From: an uncultured Moraxella sp.
GTDB lineage: Bacteria > Pseudomonadota > Gammaproteobacteria > Pseudomonadales > Moraxellaceae
Assembly: GCA_937975585.1 (NCBI GenBank)
Contig: CALJUC010000218.1
Location: 1 to 5,563, forward strand
Direction: 5' to 3'
DNA length: 5,563 bases
In this document: one piece after another, positions 5,043 through 5,563 of the stretch
Layout: each line of letters starts with the position of its first letter
How positions within the stretch are numbered: the first letter of the stretch is position 1
Program-made: the position numbers and the translations under genes
Notes under the pieces: generated by a model
The model's database searches: none
The model's input: the letters and a program-made list of their open reading frames with translations, nothing else
Told to the model about the DNA's origin: nothing

Positions 5043-5516
5043 TCAATCTGGCTGATGTTGCCATTGTTGGGTTTGAAAATCATAGGCATAGGCTTCAAAG
5101 GGCACAAATGTGGCGTGATAGAACAAGCTGGGTTGCTGATTTTGATTGAGGGTGTAATGCGCGCGGGACGCAGAAGTAGACACGGCTTGGGCGGCCTGTA
5201 AATCTTTGGGATAGGCATGGTATTGCTGCTGATAAGCCTGTATTTGCTTGGCAATCTTGTCTGCTTCGAGGCGGGCTTGTTTGTGGTAATGGGTGTGCAA
5301 CATGGCGATGCTGCTGATGGTGGTGAGGCAGAGCAGCATTTTCAAGGGCAGCTCAGGCAGGCGCTGCGGCTGTTTGCGTATGCGCCATGCGCTCACGGCC
5401 ATGTAAACCAGCATCACGGGCACCAACACATACAGCATAAACCCTGCGTGCTTTTGCCCCAAGATGAGGGCGCTGAGGGCGCAAAATACGATGCAGGGAA
5501 TGAGGGAGCGGAGCAT
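5043..5516 (-). CDS. Unrecognised small membrane protein with three helices and a C-terminal domain
   Basis: I do not recognise this 157-residue protein. Three hydrophobic segments are visible at about residues 4-20, 26-44 and 58-73. The loop between the second and third is strongly basic (RIRKQPQR, 45-52), which by the positive-inside rule predicts a cytoplasmic N-terminus and a periplasmic C-terminus. An amphipathic helix follows (about 77-100, Lys/Gln/Ala-rich), then AYPKDLQAA (101-109). The tail ends in FEAYAYDFQTQQWQHQPD, which looks like paired strands. A hydrophobic helix, then charged helix, then YPxxL recalls the pilin/pseudopilin fold, but there is no prepilin peptidase site, so this is at most a structural resemblance. 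The ATG at 5514-5516 has AAGGA (5522-5526) five bases upstream, a good ribosome site. A strong hairpin follows the stop codon. Composition and starts look like a real gene. Confidence 0.75.
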   Translation of the reverse strand: MLRSLIPCIVFCALSALILGQKHAGFMLYVLVPVMLVYMAVSAWRIRKQPQRLPELPLKMLLCLTTISSIAMLHTHYHKQARLEADKIAKQIQAYQQQYHAYPKDLQAAQAVSTSASRAHYTLNQNQQPSLFYHATFVPFEAYAYDFQTQQWQHQPD

Positions 5517-5563
5517 AAAAATCCTTGAATGTCGTAATCATCAACAGAGGGCAACAGAGAGCA

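Noticed and set aside
4886..5254. Minus-strand 122-residue frame overlapping both the PcaC-like gene start and the membrane protein gene
   Set aside because: It is Pro/Lys/Ile-rich with no domain, overlaps the hairpin at 5011-5036 and a better-supported frame with a good ribosome site.
5217..5544. Frames opposite or overlapping the start of the membrane protein gene (5217-5528 plus, 5353-5544 minus)
   Set aside because: Composition is typical of out-of-frame translation (His/Gly/Ala- or Arg-rich) and neither has a convincing start signal.
1..5563. CRISPR array, insertion sequence, tRNA, phage or defence genes
   Set aside because: No regularly spaced repeats, transposase-like protein, cloverleaf-type sequence or mobile-element gene is seen on either strand.

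Overview
The window reads as an ordinary chromosomal stretch of a gammaproteobacterium, most likely of the family Moraxellaceae (Moraxella or Psychrobacter type). The grounds are the close resemblance of the PurB, QueE and PcaC-like proteins to that branch, the moderate GC content with AT-rich spacers, and an intergenic element of a kind I associate with that family. The family call is inference; no database was searched.

All six genes are on the minus strand, so transcription runs from right to left. In that order they are: a small unrecognised three-helix membrane protein (5516-5043); a PcaC-like carboxymuconolactone decarboxylase family protein (4916-4533); the radical SAM enzyme QueE of queuosine/7-deazaguanine synthesis (4403-3615); a ten-helix DMT-superfamily transporter of the putative multidrug efflux group (3539-2541); a predicted lipoprotein with a single CxxCH haem site and a DUF3365/Tll0287-like domain (2418-1777); and adenylosuccinate lyase PurB (1533-139). 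PurB is closed by a strong, probably bidirectional hairpin terminator at 87-121.

Spacing suggests mostly short transcription units. Only queE and the transporter (75 bases apart, no terminator seen) look likely to be co-transcribed. The 122-base AT-rich gap at 2419-2540 carries a plausible promoter for the haem lipoprotein and an 11-base direct repeat. The 243-base gap at 1534-1776 holds a hairpin, a consensus extended -10 box and a repeat element inside what would be a long purB leader. A second, partial copy of that repeat lies at the left edge of the window.

The genes do not form one pathway: purine synthesis, tRNA modification, export, haem redox or sensing, and an aromatic-degradation-type enzyme sit side by side. 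I see no mobile element, CRISPR array, tRNA, rRNA, toxin-antitoxin pair or defence system, and no convincing undescribed system. The points worth a second look are the repeat element, the hairpin and repeated arm around the unrecognised membrane gene, the orphan PcaC-like gene, the direct repeats upstream of the haem lipoprotein, and the start-site and leader structure of queE.
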